Assembly: GCF_022811645.1 (NCBI RefSeq)
Contig: NZ_CP094535.1
Location: 112,476-176,475, forward strand
Length of the DNA stretch: 64,000 nucleotides
Reading direction: 5' to 3'
DNA from: Hymenobacter monticola
Lineage (GTDB): Bacteria > Bacteroidota > Bacteroidia > Cytophagales > Hymenobacteraceae
Under the pieces are notes generated by a model that did no database searches, was not told the origin of the DNA, and worked only from the letters and a program-made list of their open reading frames with translations. Position numbers and translations under genes: made by a program. Positions 1 to 9,986 of the stretch are shown here, piece after piece (the stretch's first letter is position 1; each line of letters begins with the position of its first letter).

Positions 1-177
1 AACCGCAACATCGACTTCAAGCTGCAAGTCACCAACTTCCTCGACCAGAAGGGCGTGAAAGGCAGCATCCTGGGCGCCGACCAGATTATCGATGCAACGC
101 CGTACGTGGGCCGCAAAATTGTCGCCAGCGCTATCCGCCCCCGCACCATTGAGCTAACCGCCAACTTCAAATTCTAA
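1..177 (+). CDS. C-terminal end of a TonB-dependent receptor-like outer-membrane protein (partial)
   Basis: Open from the first base to a TAA at 175-177, giving 58 residues with no start in the window. The sequence alternates polar and hydrophobic residues as beta-strands do, contains the turn-like stretch NFLDQKGVKG, and ends RPRTIELTANFKF. A terminal Phe preceded by an alternating strand is the usual outer-membrane barrel insertion signal, and this ending is typical of Bacteroidota TonB-dependent receptors. It sits just upstream of the polysaccharide-degradation genes, where a SusC-like importer would be expected. Its family is an inference from this tail alone; another barrel protein is possible. 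Confidence 0.6.
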   Translation, partial: NRNIDFKLQVTNFLDQKGVKGSILGADQIIDATPYVGRKIVASAIRPRTIELTANFKF

Positions 178-216
178 ATTTTCCTTTAACCCACCCTTTC
201 AATAATTCCTGGTATC

Positions 217-609
217 ATGAAAAAGTTAAATGTAATCCTCGCTGCTATGTTTGCCCTGCTGCTCTCGTTTGCGGCCCAGGCCCAGACCCCACCCGCCGAC
301 TATTTCACCGGCAAATGGAAAGTAGCCCTAGAGGGCACTCCTGGCGGCGACCAGACGATGTTCATCGAGCTTACCCGCAAAGACGGCAAGCTCACGGGCG
401 GGGCCTTCGACCCCAAAACCAACAAGCTGGGCATCACTTTCGACCGGGTGGAGGAAACCCCCAAGTCGGTGACGGTGTACTTCAAAGCCTCGGGCGTAGA
501 CGTGTTCATGAACCTGGACAAGCAGGACGACACCCACGCTACGGGCAGCATGATGGACATGTTTGACGCCAAAGCCGAGCGCGTGGCCACCGCCACGCCA
601 GTGAAGTAA
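217..609 (+). CDS. small secreted beta-rich protein of unknown function
   Basis: A 130-residue protein with a clear signal peptide: Lys-Lys at residues 2-3, a hydrophobic core near 7-20, and a likely cleavage site after AAQAQ. The mature part (FTGKWKVALEG, then alternating short strands with Gly/Asp turns) resembles small lipocalin-like or DUF2147-like beta-barrel proteins, but no family can be named. Met-rich patches (SMMDMF) lie near the C-terminus. It starts 39 bp after the receptor-like gene and is followed by a strong terminator at 622-676, so the two are probably the end of one transcript. Similar in size and style, though not clearly in sequence, to the DUF2147 protein at 55376-55789. 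Confidence 0.7.
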   Translation: MKKLNVILAAMFALLLSFAAQAQTPPADYFTGKWKVALEGTPGGDQTMFIELTRKDGKLTGGAFDPKTNKLGITFDRVEETPKSVTVYFKASGVDVFMNLDKQDDTHATGSMMDMFDAKAERVATATPVK

Positions 610-621
610 TTACCTAAATGC

Positions 622-676
622 AGTGGAGTACAGCGGGGGAAGCCGAGCTTCGCCCGTTGTGCTCCACTCTTTTTTT
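622..676 (+). terminator. rho-independent terminator
   Basis: An imperfect long hairpin whose outer stem pairs AGTGGAG with CTCCACT and whose inner stem pairs GAAGC with GCTTC around a CGA loop. It is followed by TCTTTTTTT. It lies directly after the small secreted protein and separates it from the GH43 gene. Confidence 0.8.
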
Positions 677-885
677 GCCGGCCTAGGTGCCTTAGGCCCT
701 TTTTGTCTGGTATAGCCCGCCGCGCGGCGGCTACCCACTAGCCTGCTGCCCCCTAAGCGGCGCGCCACCGGTCCCTTGCGGATACCGCGTGTTACCCCTC
801 CTGAATCTGGATTTGATGACGGGCCTGCTGGCGCGAAAGCGCACAGTGCCGGGCCGCGCCTTGCCCTCTTTTCTCCCGCCTCCCC

Positions 886-2640
886 ATGAAAAATACCCTT
901 TACGCCGGCACCCTCTGCCTGCTGCTGGGCCTGGGCGGCCCGGCCGCGCACGGCCAGGTAGCGCCCAAGCCCACCACCATTTGCAACCCCCTGAACCTGA
1001 GTTACCGGTACCAGCTCAAGAAGCCCTCGCGCCGCGAGGCGGCCGACCCCACGATGGTGGCCTACAAAGGCAAGTACTACCTGTTTGTCTCCAAATCGGG
1101 ATGCTACTGGTCGTCGAGCGACTTGCTGAACTGGAAGATGATTACCTCGCAGCAACTGCCCTTCGAGGACTACGCGCCCACGGTGGTGGTGATGCGCGAT
1201 TCGCTGTTTTTCATGGCCACCAACTGGGGGCGCAACAACAAGAGCATCTTCAAAACCGCCGACCCGGAATCGGGCAAGTGGCAGGTGGCGGTGCAGACCT
1301 TTCCGAAGAATCTCAGCGACCCCGACTTGTTTCTGGACGACAACGGCAAGCTCTACCTCTACGACGGCACGTCGAACGAAACGCCCATCGCGGGTACGGA
1401 GCTGAACAGCAAGACCCTCTTGCCGGTGGGCCAGTCCGTGGTCACCGTAAGCGGCCACCAGAACGTGGACGGCTGGGAGCGCCAGGGCGACTACAACGAG
1501 AAGGAGGAAGGCCCCTTCGTGGAAGGCGCCTGGATGACCAAGCACGCGGGCAAGTACTACTTCCAGTACGCGGCGCCCGGCACGCAGCACAAGAGCTACA
1601 ACGACGGGGTGTACATGGCCGAAACGCCCCTGGGGCCGTTTAAGCTGGCCGAGCACAACCCGTATTCCTATAAGCCCGAGGGCTTTATTACCGGGGCCGG
1701 GCACGGCAGTCTGTTTCAGGACAAGTACGGCAACTATTGGAAGGTGGCGACGATGGTGATTTCCGTCAAGCAGATGTTTGAGCGCCGCCTGGGGTTATTT
1801 CCGACCTTCTTCGATGCCGATGGCACGCTGCACACCTACACCGCCTTCGGCGACTTTCCGCACACCGTGCCGCAGCGCAAGCTCAGCGGCCCGGCCGACT
1901 ACCAGCCCACCGCGATGCTGCTCTCCTACCACAAGCCGGTGGAGGTGTCCTCGACGCTCGACAAACACCCCAAGGAAAACGTGACGGGCGAGGACATCCG
2001 CCGCTGGTGGAGCGCGGCCACCGGCAACAAGGGCGAGTTTGCGCTGGTCGATTTGCAAAGCCCCTGCACCGTGCGCGCCGTGCAGCTCAACTTCGCCGAC
2101 GAGGGCACCACCATTCTGGGCAGCGAAATTGGGCGGGCCGATTCCATCTACTACCAGTACCTGCTGGAGTACTCGACCGACAAGAAAACCTGGAAAACCC
2201 TGGCCGACAAGCGCACCAACAAGACCGACGTGCCCCACGACTACTTGGAGCTGGCTACGCCCGTTACGGCCCGCTACGTGCGCCTGACTAACTACCACGT
2301 GCCCGACGGCAAGTTTGCCCTCTCCGGCCTGCGCGTATTCGGCAAGGGCACCGGCAAGGCGCCGGCCCCCGTCGCGGCCTTCACCGCCACTCGCGATGCC
2401 GCCGACGCCCGCAACGTGACCCTGACGTGGCCCGCCGTACCCGGCGCCACGGGCTACAATATCCGGTTTGGCTCGAAGGCCGACAAGCAGTACCTGGACT
2501 ACCAGGTGCTAGGCGCTAACACGCTGACCATGCACAGCTTGAATAAGCTGCAAGACTACTATTTCACCATCGACGCCTTCAACGAGAACGGCATCACCAA
2601 GGGCACGAAAACCGTGAAGGCGGCCACTCCGGCCAAATAA
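886..2640 (+). CDS. family 43 glycoside hydrolase with discoidin-like and Fn3-like C-terminal domains
   Basis: A 584-residue secreted enzyme with signal peptide at residues 1-24 (cleavage near AAHGQ). The five-bladed propeller of GH43 spans about 35-330: the catalytic base is in AADPTM, the pKa-tuning Asp in LSDPDLF, and the general acid Glu in EEGPFVEGAW. GH43 enzymes are beta-xylosidases, arabinofuranosidases or arabinanases; which one cannot be decided by eye. Residues about 350-490 resemble a discoidin (F5/8 type C) carbohydrate-binding module (LVDLQSPCTVRAVQLNFADE), and about 495-580 an Fn3 domain. It is the first gene of a plus-strand run with xylAB and GH51, which favours an arabinoxylan substrate. 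Confidence 0.85.
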   Translation: MKNTLYAGTLCLLLGLGGPAAHGQVAPKPTTICNPLNLSYRYQLKKPSRREAADPTMVAYKGKYYLFVSKSGCYWSSSDLLNWKMITSQQLPFEDYAPTVVVMRDSLFFMATNWGRNNKSIFKTADPESGKWQVAVQTFPKNLSDPDLFLDDNGKLYLYDGTSNETPIAGTELNSKTLLPVGQSVVTVSGHQNVDGWERQGDYNEKEEGPFVEGAWMTKHAGKYYFQYAAPGTQHKSYNDGVYMAETPLGPFKLAEHNPYSYKPEGFITGAGHGSLFQDKYGNYWKVATMVISVKQMFERRLGLFPTFFDADGTLHTYTAFGDFPHTVPQRKLSGPADYQPTAMLLSYHKPVEVSSTLDKHPKENVTGEDIRRWWSAATGNKGEFALVDLQSPCTVRAVQLNFADEGTTILGSEIGRADSIYYQYLLEYSTDKKTWKTLADKRTNKTDVPHDYLELATPVTARYVRLTNYHVPDGKFALSGLRVFGKGTGKAPAPVAAFTATRDAADARNVTLTWPAVPGATGYNIRFGSKADKQYLDYQVLGANTLTMHSLNKLQDYYFTIDAFNENGITKGTKTVKAATPAK

Positions 2641-2700
2641 GCTGCCGGACGGCATACCTCCCTCCCGCTTTTAGAAGCGCAACTTATCAGCTTCCACTAC

Positions 2701-5076
2701 ATGAGACTTTCCGCATTTCGCCGCGCATTCGTGGGTCCTTTTCTGCTGGCCGCTTCGGTGGCGCAGGCCCAGAACCAGCCGCCGCAGCTGGGCACCGCCC
2801 CCATCCCCGAGGTCATCAAGGCAATGACGCTCGAAGAAAAAGCCAACTTGGTAGTGGGCAACGGCTTTTACCTGCCCGACCTGGCCAAGCTGATGCCGCA
2901 GATGCTGAAAAATCTGCGCCCCGAGCAAAGCAAAATCGTGGGTACGGCGGGTACCACCTACGCCCTGCCCAAGTTCAACATTGCCTCGCTGGCCGAGTCC
3001 GACGGACCCTCCGGTATCAACGTGTACTACCAGAGCGGGAGCCGCACGTTCTACGCTACAGCCTGGCCCAGCCCCGAACTCCAGGCCTGTAGCTGGGACA
3101 CGGCGCTGGTGCGCCAGGTGGGCCGGGCCTACGGGCACGAGGCCAAGGAGTACGGCCTGGATATCCCGCTGGCCCCGGCCCTGAATTTGCACCGCAGCCC
3201 GCTGGGCGGGCGCAACTTCGAGTATTATTCCGAGGACCCACTGGTGTCGGGCCGCATGGCGGCCGCGATGGTGCAGGGCCTGCAGAGCCAGGGAATCGGC
3301 AGCAGCATCAAGCACTTCGCGGCCAACAACCAGGAAACCAACCGCAACACGGTCAACACCATCGTGAGCGAGCGGGCGCTGCGCGAGCTGTACCTGCGCG
3401 GCTTCGAGATTGCCGTGAAGGAGGCCCAACCCTGGACGGTGATGTCGTCCTACAACAAGATTAACGGCACTTACACGTCCGAAAGCCGCGATTTGCTCAC
3501 CACCATTCTGCGTGACGAGTGGGGCTTCAAGGGTTTCGTGATGACCGACTGGTTTAGCGGCACCGACCCCGTGGCCCAGCAGCGGGCCGGCAACGACCTG
3601 CTCATGCCCGGCAAACCCGAGGAGACGCAGAAAATCATTGCCGCCGTGCAAAGCAAGGCCCTGCCCGAAAGCGTGCTCGACGAGAACGTGGCCCGCATTC
3701 TGCGCGTGATGCTGCAAGCCCCTTCGTTCAAGAAGTACGCCTACGCCGACCACACCGACCTTACGCAGAGCGCGCGGCTGGCCCGCGAGGCCGCCGCGCA
3801 GAGCATGGTGCTGCTCAAAAACAGCGCGGCCACCCTGCCCATTAGCAGCCGCAAGCAACTGGTATCGCTGTTTGGCAGCACCAGCTACGACCTGCTGGCC
3901 GGCGGCTCGGGCAGCGGCACCGTCAACGCTACCTATAAGGTGTCGCTGGCCGATGGCCTCACCCGCGCGGGCTATACGCTGGAGCAGAAAGTGCAGCAGG
4001 CCTACACCCAGTACGTGGGTCAGGAATTGCTCAAACGGCCTAAACAGACGTTTATGCAGCAGTTTGCCAAGCCTTATAAGCCCGTGGTGGAGTTGCCGCT
4101 CGACAGCGCGCTGCTCGTGCAGTCGGCCAAGACGGGCGGCGTGGCCGTTATATCCTTCGGCCGGGTGGCGGGCGAAGGCACTGACCGCAAGCCGGAGGAT
4201 TTTTACCTGACCGACGCGGAAAAAAGCCTGCTCAAGCGCGTGTCCACCGCCTTCCACGCCCAGGGCAAGAAGGTGGTCGTGGTGCTCAACGTAACCGGGG
4301 TGGTGGATGTGGCCCAGTGGCGCGACCAGGCCGATGCCATCGTGCTGGCCTGGCTGCCCGGCCAGGAGGGCGGCAACGCGCTGGCCGACGTGCTCAGCGG
4401 CCAGGTGAACCCTTCGGGCAAACTCGCCAGCACCTTCCCTATGCGCTACGCCGATGAGCCGACGGCCAAGAATTTCCCCGGCAAAACCCTGCCGGTTCCG
4501 GCCAGTGCGGCTAGTACGGGGGTGTTTACTTCGGCCGCCCCGCCGGCCGAGGTGACGTACGAAGAGGGCGTGTACGTGGGCTACCGCTACTACAACACAT
4601 TCGGCGTGAAACCGGCCTACGAGTTCGGCTACGGCTTGAGCTATACTACGTTTAGCTACGGTCCGCTCACGCTTAGCGCTCCCACTTTTAGCGGCCAGCT
4701 CACAGCTACGGTCACCATCACCAACACCGGGAAGGTTGCCGGCAAGGAAGTAGCCCAGCTCTACCTGGCGGCCCCCACAACTAAACTCGATAAGCCCAGC
4801 AGTGAGCTCAAGGGCTTTGCCAAAACCGGCCTGCTTCAACCCGGCCAGTCGCAGACGCTCACCTTCACCCTGCAACCCCACGACTTAGCCTCGTTCAACA
4901 CCAAAGCTTCGGCGTGGGTAGCCGACGCCGGCACCTACGCCGTGCGGGTGGGCGCCTCCTCGCTCGATGTCAAGGGCACGGCCTCGTTCAAGCTGGCCAA
5001 GGAGCTGGTGGTGGAGAAAACCCACAAGTCGCTGACGCCGCAGGTGGCCATCAAGGAGCTGCAATTCAAGAAATAA
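2701..5076 (+). CDS. family 3 glycoside hydrolase (beta-glucosidase/beta-xylosidase)
   Basis: A 791-residue periplasmic enzyme. The signal peptide covers residues 1-24 (SVAQAQ). The GH3 N-terminal barrel carries the substrate-binding KHFAANNQE motif and the nucleophile Asp283 in GFVMTDWFSG. The GH3 C-terminal alpha/beta sandwich contains LAWLPGQEGGNALADVLSG, and the final Fn3-like domain begins near the signature YEFGYGLSYTTFSY. Length and domain order are normal for BglX-like proteins. Located between GH43 and xylB, a beta-xylosidase role releasing free xylose is the likeliest reading, but glucoside activity cannot be excluded. Start ATG is immediately followed by the signal peptide. Confidence 0.9.
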   Translation: MRLSAFRRAFVGPFLLAASVAQAQNQPPQLGTAPIPEVIKAMTLEEKANLVVGNGFYLPDLAKLMPQMLKNLRPEQSKIVGTAGTTYALPKFNIASLAESDGPSGINVYYQSGSRTFYATAWPSPELQACSWDTALVRQVGRAYGHEAKEYGLDIPLAPALNLHRSPLGGRNFEYYSEDPLVSGRMAAAMVQGLQSQGIGSSIKHFAANNQETNRNTVNTIVSERALRELYLRGFEIAVKEAQPWTVMSSYNKINGTYTSESRDLLTTILRDEWGFKGFVMTDWFSGTDPVAQQRAGNDLLMPGKPEETQKIIAAVQSKALPESVLDENVARILRVMLQAPSFKKYAYADHTDLTQSARLAREAAAQSMVLLKNSAATLPISSRKQLVSLFGSTSYDLLAGGSGSGTVNATYKVSLADGLTRAGYTLEQKVQQAYTQYVGQELLKRPKQTFMQQFAKPYKPVVELPLDSALLVQSAKTGGVAVISFGRVAGEGTDRKPEDFYLTDAEKSLLKRVSTAFHAQGKKVVVVLNVTGVVDVAQWRDQADAIVLAWLPGQEGGNALADVLSGQVNPSGKLASTFPMRYADEPTAKNFPGKTLPVPASAASTGVFTSAAPPAEVTYEEGVYVGYRYYNTFGVKPAYEFGYGLSYTTFSYGPLTLSAPTFSGQLTATVTITNTGKVAGKEVAQLYLAAPTTKLDKPSSELKGFAKTGLLQPGQSQTLTFTLQPHDLASFNTKASAWVADAGTYAVRVGASSLDVKGTASFKLAKELVVEKTHKSLTPQVAIKELQFKK

Positions 5077-5102
5077 TCTGCCCACCGGGCCTCCGCTTAC
5101 CC

Positions 5103-6611
5103 ATGAACTATTTGCTTGGCTACGACCTCGGTAGCTCTTCCATCAAGGCGGCGCTGCTCGACAGCGCTACCGGCCGCTGCGTGGCCTCGGCCACGAGTCC
5201 GGCCGGGGGGCGCGAGCTGGGCATGGACGTGCCCCAGCCCGGCTGGGCCGAGCAGCACCCCGAGCGCTGGTGGCAGGAAGTGGTGGCGGCCACGCAGCTG
5301 CTGCGCCGCCACTTCCCCTTTGCGCCCGGCGAAGTCGCCGCCATCGGCATCACCTACCAGATGCACGGGCTGGTGCTGGTCGATAAGGAGGGGCAGGTGC
5401 TGCGCCCGGCCATCATCTGGTGCGACAGCCGGGCCGTGGACTTGGGCAACCAAGCGTTTAGCGACCTCGGCGAAGCGTACTGCCTGGAAAATTTTCTCAA
5501 CTCGCCGGGCAATTTCACGGCCAGCAAGCTGAAGTGGGTGCGCGAAAACGAGCCGCAGGTGTACGCCCGCATCCACAAGGCGCTGCTGCCCGGCGACTAC
5601 CTCGCCTACCGGCTCACGGGCGAGCTGCAAACCACCGTGTCGGGCTTGTCGGAGGGCGTGTTCTGGAACTTCAAGCGGCAGGCCGTGGCCCAGGAGCTGC
5701 TCGACTACTACAGCCTCGATGCCGCGCTGCTGCCTACGGTCGTGGACACGTTCGCGGTGCAGGGCCGGCTCCACGCCGAGGCCAGCCAGGCGCTGGGCCT
5801 GGCGGCGGGCACGCCCATCAGCTACCGCGCCGGCGACCAGCCCAACAACGCTTTCTCGCTCAATGTGTTGAACGCGGGCGAGGTGGCGGCCACGGCCGGC
5901 ACCAGCGGCGTCGTGTACGGCATCAACGAAACGCTAACGGCCGACCCGCGCTCGCGGGTCAACTCGTTCGTGCACGTCAACAGCACCCACGCGCAACCTA
6001 AGAACGGGGTGCTGCTGTGCCTCAACGGCACGGGCATCCTCAACAGCTGGCTGCGGCGGCTGGTGGGCGAGCTGCCCTACGACGAGCTGAACCAGCTGGC
6101 GGCGCAGGCCCCGGTGGGCGCGGCGGGCCTGCGGTTTCTGCCCTTCGGCAACGGGGCCGAGCGGGTGCTCGAAAACCGCCCATCGGCCGCCGGGCTGCAC
6201 GGGCTGCAATTCAACGTGCACGGGCGCGAGCACGTGATTCGCGCCGCGCAGGAGGGCATCGTGTACGCCCTCACCTACGGCCTGGACATCATGCGCGACA
6301 TGGGGGTGCGGGCGCAACGGGTGCGCGCCGGCCACGCCAACATGTTTCTGAGCCCGGTGTTCCGCGAGGCCTTCGTGAACGCGGGCAACCTGACGCTGGA
6401 ACTCTACGACACCGACGCCGCCCAGGGCGCGGCGCGCGCCGCGGGCCTGGGGGCCGGCATCTACGCCAGCGAGGCGGAGGCCTTTGCCGGCCTGCGCCTG
6501 CTGAGCGCTACCGAGCCGACGCCCGCCCTGCGCGAGCAGTACCAAGCCGCCTACGCCGACTGGCTAACCCTGCTGGCGCCCGAGACCCAGCCGGAACGGC
6601 GGCTGGCTTAA
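5103..6611 (+). CDS. xylB: xylulokinase
   Basis: A 502-residue FGGY-family kinase that phosphorylates D-xylulose to xylulose 5-phosphate in the cytoplasm. The N-terminus [20 protein letters not shown] is the phosphate-1 loop. [17 protein letters not shown] and [12 protein letters not shown] are typical of xylulokinases. The second actin-like lobe contains [19 protein letters not shown] and the glycine-rich [10 protein letters not shown]. The reading frame is open further upstream to 4914, but that stretch lies inside the GH3 gene, so the ATG at 5103, 26 bp after the GH3 stop, is the start. Followed 41 bp later by xylA, the usual partner. Confidence 0.95.
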   Translation: MNYLLGYDLGSSSIKAALLDSATGRCVASATSPAGGRELGMDVPQPGWAEQHPERWWQEVVAATQLLRRHFPFAPGEVAAIGITYQMHGLVLVDKEGQVLRPAIIWCDSRAVDLGNQAFSDLGEAYCLENFLNSPGNFTASKLKWVRENEPQVYARIHKALLPGDYLAYRLTGELQTTVSGLSEGVFWNFKRQAVAQELLDYYSLDAALLPTVVDTFAVQGRLHAEASQALGLAAGTPISYRAGDQPNNAFSLNVLNAGEVAATAGTSGVVYGINETLTADPRSRVNSFVHVNSTHAQPKNGVLLCLNGTGILNSWLRRLVGELPYDELNQLAAQAPVGAAGLRFLPFGNGAERVLENRPSAAGLHGLQFNVHGREHVIRAAQEGIVYALTYGLDIMRDMGVRAQRVRAGHANMFLSPVFREAFVNAGNLTLELYDTDAAQGAARAAGLGAGIYASEAEAFAGLRLLSATEPTPALREQYQAAYADWLTLLAPETQPERRLA

Positions 6612-6652
6612 CTTTTTTCTACCCCCCAACCATTACCGACTACCCTTCTTAC

Positions 6653-7969
6653 ATGGCAACCTCCGAGTATTTCAAAGGCATAAACAAGATTCAATTTGAA
6701 GGCCGCGAGTCGGACAACCCTCTTGCCTTCAAGTGGTACGATGCCGACCGCGTAATAGCCGGCAAAACCATGCGCGACCACCTGCGCTTTGCCACGGCCT
6801 ACTGGCACACCTTCGTGGGCACCGGCGGCGACCCCTTCGGCCCCGGCACCAAAACCTTTGCCTGGGACCAAAAGGGTGACATCATCGGCCGGGCCAAAGA
6901 CAAAGCTGACGCCGCATTCGAGTTTTTCACCAAGCTGGGCACGCCGTACTATTGCTTTCACGACATCGACCTCGTGGACGAGGGCGCGTCCTTGAGCGAG
7001 TACGAAAGCAACCTCGCCGCCATCGTGGACTACTGCAAGCAAAAGCAGCAGGAAACCGGCGTAAAGCTGCTCTGGGGCACGGCCAACGTCTTCTCGCACC
7101 CGCGCTACATGAACGGCGCCAGCACCAACCCCGACTTCGCGGTAGTGGCCCACGCGGGCACGCAGGTCAAGAATGCCATCGACGCCACCATTGCCCTGGG
7201 GGGCGAGAACTACGTGTTCTGGGGCGGTCGCGAGGGCTACATGACCCTGCTTAACACCAACATGAAGCGCGAGCTGGCCCACCTGGCGCAGTTCCTAACC
7301 ATGGCCCGCGACTATGCGCGTCGGCAGGGCTTTACGGGCAAGTTCTTCATCGAGCCCAAGCCGGCCGAGCCTACCAAGCACCAGTATGATTTCGACGCCG
7401 CCACCGTTATCGGCTTCCTCAAAGAGCACCATTTAGAACACGATTTCCAACTGAACCTCGAAGTGAACCACGCCACGCTGGCGGGCCACACCTTCCAGCA
7501 CGAGCTGCAAGTAGCTGCCGACGCTGGCATGCTGGGCAGCATGGACGCCAACCGCGGCGACTACCAGAACGGCTGGGACACCGACCAGTTCCCGAACAAT
7601 CTAAACGAGCTGACCGAGTCGATGCTCATTATCCTGGAGGCCGGCGGCATCACGCAGGGCGGCATCAACTTCGACGCCAAGACGCGCCGCAACTCGACCG
7701 ACTTGGAGGATATCTTCATCGCCCACATCGCGGGCATGGACACGTTTGCGCGGGCGCTGGTCGTGGCCGATAATATCCTGACCAAGTCGCCCTACAAGCA
7801 GTTCCGCCACGAGCGCTACGCCTCGTTTGACGCCGGCGCGGGCGCTGAGTACGAAAAGGGCGGTCTCACGCTGGAAGACCTGCGCCGCATTGCTCACGAA
7901 ACCGGCGAGCCTACGCCCCGCAGCGGCAAGCAGGAGTGGCTGGAAAGCATTATTAACCAGTATATCTAG
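6653..7969 (+). CDS. xylA: xylose isomerase
   Basis: A 438-residue class II xylose isomerase converting D-xylose to D-xylulose, cytoplasmic and divalent-metal dependent. Visible signatures are [13 protein letters not shown], the catalytic [13 protein letters not shown] with His103 and Asp106, [15 protein letters not shown] with metal-binding Glu, [37 protein letters not shown] and [17 protein letters not shown]. The frame is open back to 6017 inside xylB; that extension reads as a shadow, and the ATG at 6653 matches the usual N-terminus ([13 protein letters not shown]). Together with xylB it channels xylose released by the neighbouring hydrolases into the pentose phosphate pathway. Confidence 0.97.
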   Translation: MATSEYFKGINKIQFEGRESDNPLAFKWYDADRVIAGKTMRDHLRFATAYWHTFVGTGGDPFGPGTKTFAWDQKGDIIGRAKDKADAAFEFFTKLGTPYYCFHDIDLVDEGASLSEYESNLAAIVDYCKQKQQETGVKLLWGTANVFSHPRYMNGASTNPDFAVVAHAGTQVKNAIDATIALGGENYVFWGGREGYMTLLNTNMKRELAHLAQFLTMARDYARRQGFTGKFFIEPKPAEPTKHQYDFDAATVIGFLKEHHLEHDFQLNLEVNHATLAGHTFQHELQVAADAGMLGSMDANRGDYQNGWDTDQFPNNLNELTESMLIILEAGGITQGGINFDAKTRRNSTDLEDIFIAHIAGMDTFARALVVADNILTKSPYKQFRHERYASFDAGAGAEYEKGGLTLEDLRRIAHETGEPTPRSGKQEWLESIINQYI

Positions 7970-8002
7970 GCTGATTCAGCCAGGCTAAACTCCTTAATTC
8001 TC

Positions 8003-9955
8003 ATGAAGTACGCCCTCGCCTTTTTAGGAGCTTTCCTGCTGAGTACGAGTGCCTGGGCCAACGTGCGGCTGCCGGCGCTGGTGGGCGACAACATGGTGCT
8101 GCAACGCGACGCCAACATCAACCTCTGGGGCTGGGCCGACCCGGCCGAAAAAGTGACGGTGCAGTTTCAGGGGCGTCAGCTGAGCACCAGCGCGGGGGCC
8201 GATGGCAAGTGGAAGCTGGTGCTGCCGCCGGTGCCGGCGGGCGGACCTTACGACCTGGTAGTCGCGGGCAAAAACACCCTGACCCTGCACAACGTGCTGG
8301 TGGGCGAGGTATGGCTGGCCTCGGGGCAGTCCAATATGGAGTGGCCGCTCAACGGCATCAACAACGCCGGCACGGAAGTGGAAACGGCGGAGTTCCCGCA
8401 AATCCGGCTTTTCACTGCCAAGACGGCCGTCGCGCTGCAACCGCAGGCCCGGCTGAAGTCGCCGGGCTGGCAGGTGTGCACGCCGCAAACCGTGGCGGCG
8501 TTTTCGGCCGTGGCGTTTTTGTTCGGGCACGAGCTGCACCAGCGCTACAAGGTGCCGGTGGGTCTCATTCAGTCGGCCTGGGGGGGCACGCCCGTGCAGT
8601 CCTGGACCAGCGCTGAGGGGCTGAAGCCGTTTCCGGAGTTTTCGACCGCCCTCGCGCGCTTTTCGCAAACGGATTCCAGCGCCTTCGCGGCCTTTACCGC
8701 CCGCAAGGAGGCGTGGTACCAGCAGTTTGGCAAGGTAGACCGGGGCCACTCGCCGAATAGTCCCTCCTGGGCCAGCGCGGACGTCAACACCGCCAGCTGG
8801 CCCACGCTGGCTCAGCCAGTGCTCTGGTCAACCGTCAGCCAGCTAAAAGGCTTTACGGGCATTGTCTGGCTGCGCAAAACGCTAACCGTGCCCGCGGCCA
8901 GCGCCGGCAAGCCTCTGGAATTGAATTTAGGGCGCATTCTGGTCTCGGACTCGACCTTCTTCAATGGGCAGTTCGTGGGCCGTACCGTCGGGGCCGAAAA
9001 AGCCCGCCGCTACCAGGTGCCGGGCAATCTGGTGCAGGCTGGCGAGAATACCGTGGCGGTACGCGTGGTGGGCAACCTCTTCTTCGGGGGCGGCCTGGGG
9101 GGGGCGGCGGCAGACTTGTACGCCCAGGCCGGCCCGACCCGCCTCCCGCTGGCCGGGGAGTGGCGCTACCAAACCGGGCCTGACCTGACGACGATGCCCT
9201 ACGAGGCCGGCCTGTCTGAGGTCAATTCGCAGCTGCCCCAGTCGCCGGCTATCATCTACAACGCCATGATTGCCCCGCTCCTCCCCTACACCATGAAGGG
9301 CGTTATCTGGTACCAGGGCGAATCGAACGCCGACGACCGGGCGGAGGCCCTGCGCTATTACCAGTTGTTTCCGGCGCTGATAACTGATTGGCGGCGGCAG
9401 TGGGGCACCGACTTTCCGTTTCTGTTCGTGCAGTTGGCGGGCTACCAGCCCAACCCGCCCGCCCCGGCCGACGAGCCTTGGGCGCGCCTGCGGGAGGCGC
9501 AGGCCCGGGCGCTGGCGCTGCCCGCGACCGGCATGGCTACCGCCATCGACGTGGGAGAGGAAACTAACATCCACCCCAAAAACAAGCAGCCGGTGGCCCA
9601 CCGCCTGGCCCTGGCCGCCGAAAAGGTAGCCTACCGGGAAAACGTTGTGGCCTCCGGCCCCACCTTCAAAAGCCTGACGGTGGAGGGCACCAAGGTGCGG
9701 CTGCGCTTTGCCAACACCGGCACCGGCCTGCTGCCCACGGATAGCCAGCAGCTCACCCACTGCTTTGCCGTGGCCGGGGCCGACAAAAAGTTTGTGTGGG
9801 CCACGGCCGTGGTGCAGGGCAACGACATCGTGGTGTCGGCCCCTGGCGTGCCGCAGCCTATGGCCGTGCGCTACAACTGGGTGAACACGCCGCAGGGCAA
9901 CTTCTACAATAAGGAAAACCTGCCGGCCGTGCCCTTTCGCACCGATAACTGGTAA
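8003..9955 (+). CDS. SGNH-type sialate O-acetylesterase family carbohydrate esterase
   Basis: A 650-residue secreted esterase with a signal peptide (cleavage near SAWA). The catalytic Ser110 lies in ASGQSNMEWPL, the oxyanion-hole block in VIWYQGESNADD, and the Asp/His end of the triad in DVGEETNIHPKNKQPVAHR. A beta-sandwich domain resembling GH2-type jelly rolls (about 255-385, GFTGIVWLRKTLTVP...) is inserted between the two halves of the catalytic domain, as in other family members. Although named for sialate, Bacteroidota homologues in xylan loci remove acetyl groups from xylan or pectin. Adjacent to xylA and upstream of GH51, it probably de-acetylates the substrate so the glycosidases can act. 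Confidence 0.88.
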   Translation: MKYALAFLGAFLLSTSAWANVRLPALVGDNMVLQRDANINLWGWADPAEKVTVQFQGRQLSTSAGADGKWKLVLPPVPAGGPYDLVVAGKNTLTLHNVLVGEVWLASGQSNMEWPLNGINNAGTEVETAEFPQIRLFTAKTAVALQPQARLKSPGWQVCTPQTVAAFSAVAFLFGHELHQRYKVPVGLIQSAWGGTPVQSWTSAEGLKPFPEFSTALARFSQTDSSAFAAFTARKEAWYQQFGKVDRGHSPNSPSWASADVNTASWPTLAQPVLWSTVSQLKGFTGIVWLRKTLTVPAASAGKPLELNLGRILVSDSTFFNGQFVGRTVGAEKARRYQVPGNLVQAGENTVAVRVVGNLFFGGGLGGAAADLYAQAGPTRLPLAGEWRYQTGPDLTTMPYEAGLSEVNSQLPQSPAIIYNAMIAPLLPYTMKGVIWYQGESNADDRAEALRYYQLFPALITDWRRQWGTDFPFLFVQLAGYQPNPPAPADEPWARLREAQARALALPATGMATAIDVGEETNIHPKNKQPVAHRLALAAEKVAYRENVVASGPTFKSLTVEGTKVRLRFANTGTGLLPTDSQQLTHCFAVAGADKKFVWATAVVQGNDIVVSAPGVPQPMAVRYNWVNTPQGNFYNKENLPAVPFRTDNW

Positions 9956-9986
9956 GCTATTATTCTTCTATAAGAACTCATTGAAA

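Noticed and set aside
2671-4881. Long minus-strand open frame opposite the GH3 gene
   Set aside because: Shadow of a well-conserved enzyme gene; no domain or signal seen.
4914-5102. Possible N-terminal extension of xylulokinase
   Set aside because: Lies within the GH3 coding sequence in another frame; the family start is at 5103.
6017-6652. Possible N-terminal extension of xylose isomerase
   Set aside because: Overlaps xylB in another frame and is Arg/Ala/Gly-rich without family similarity; ATG 6653 fits.
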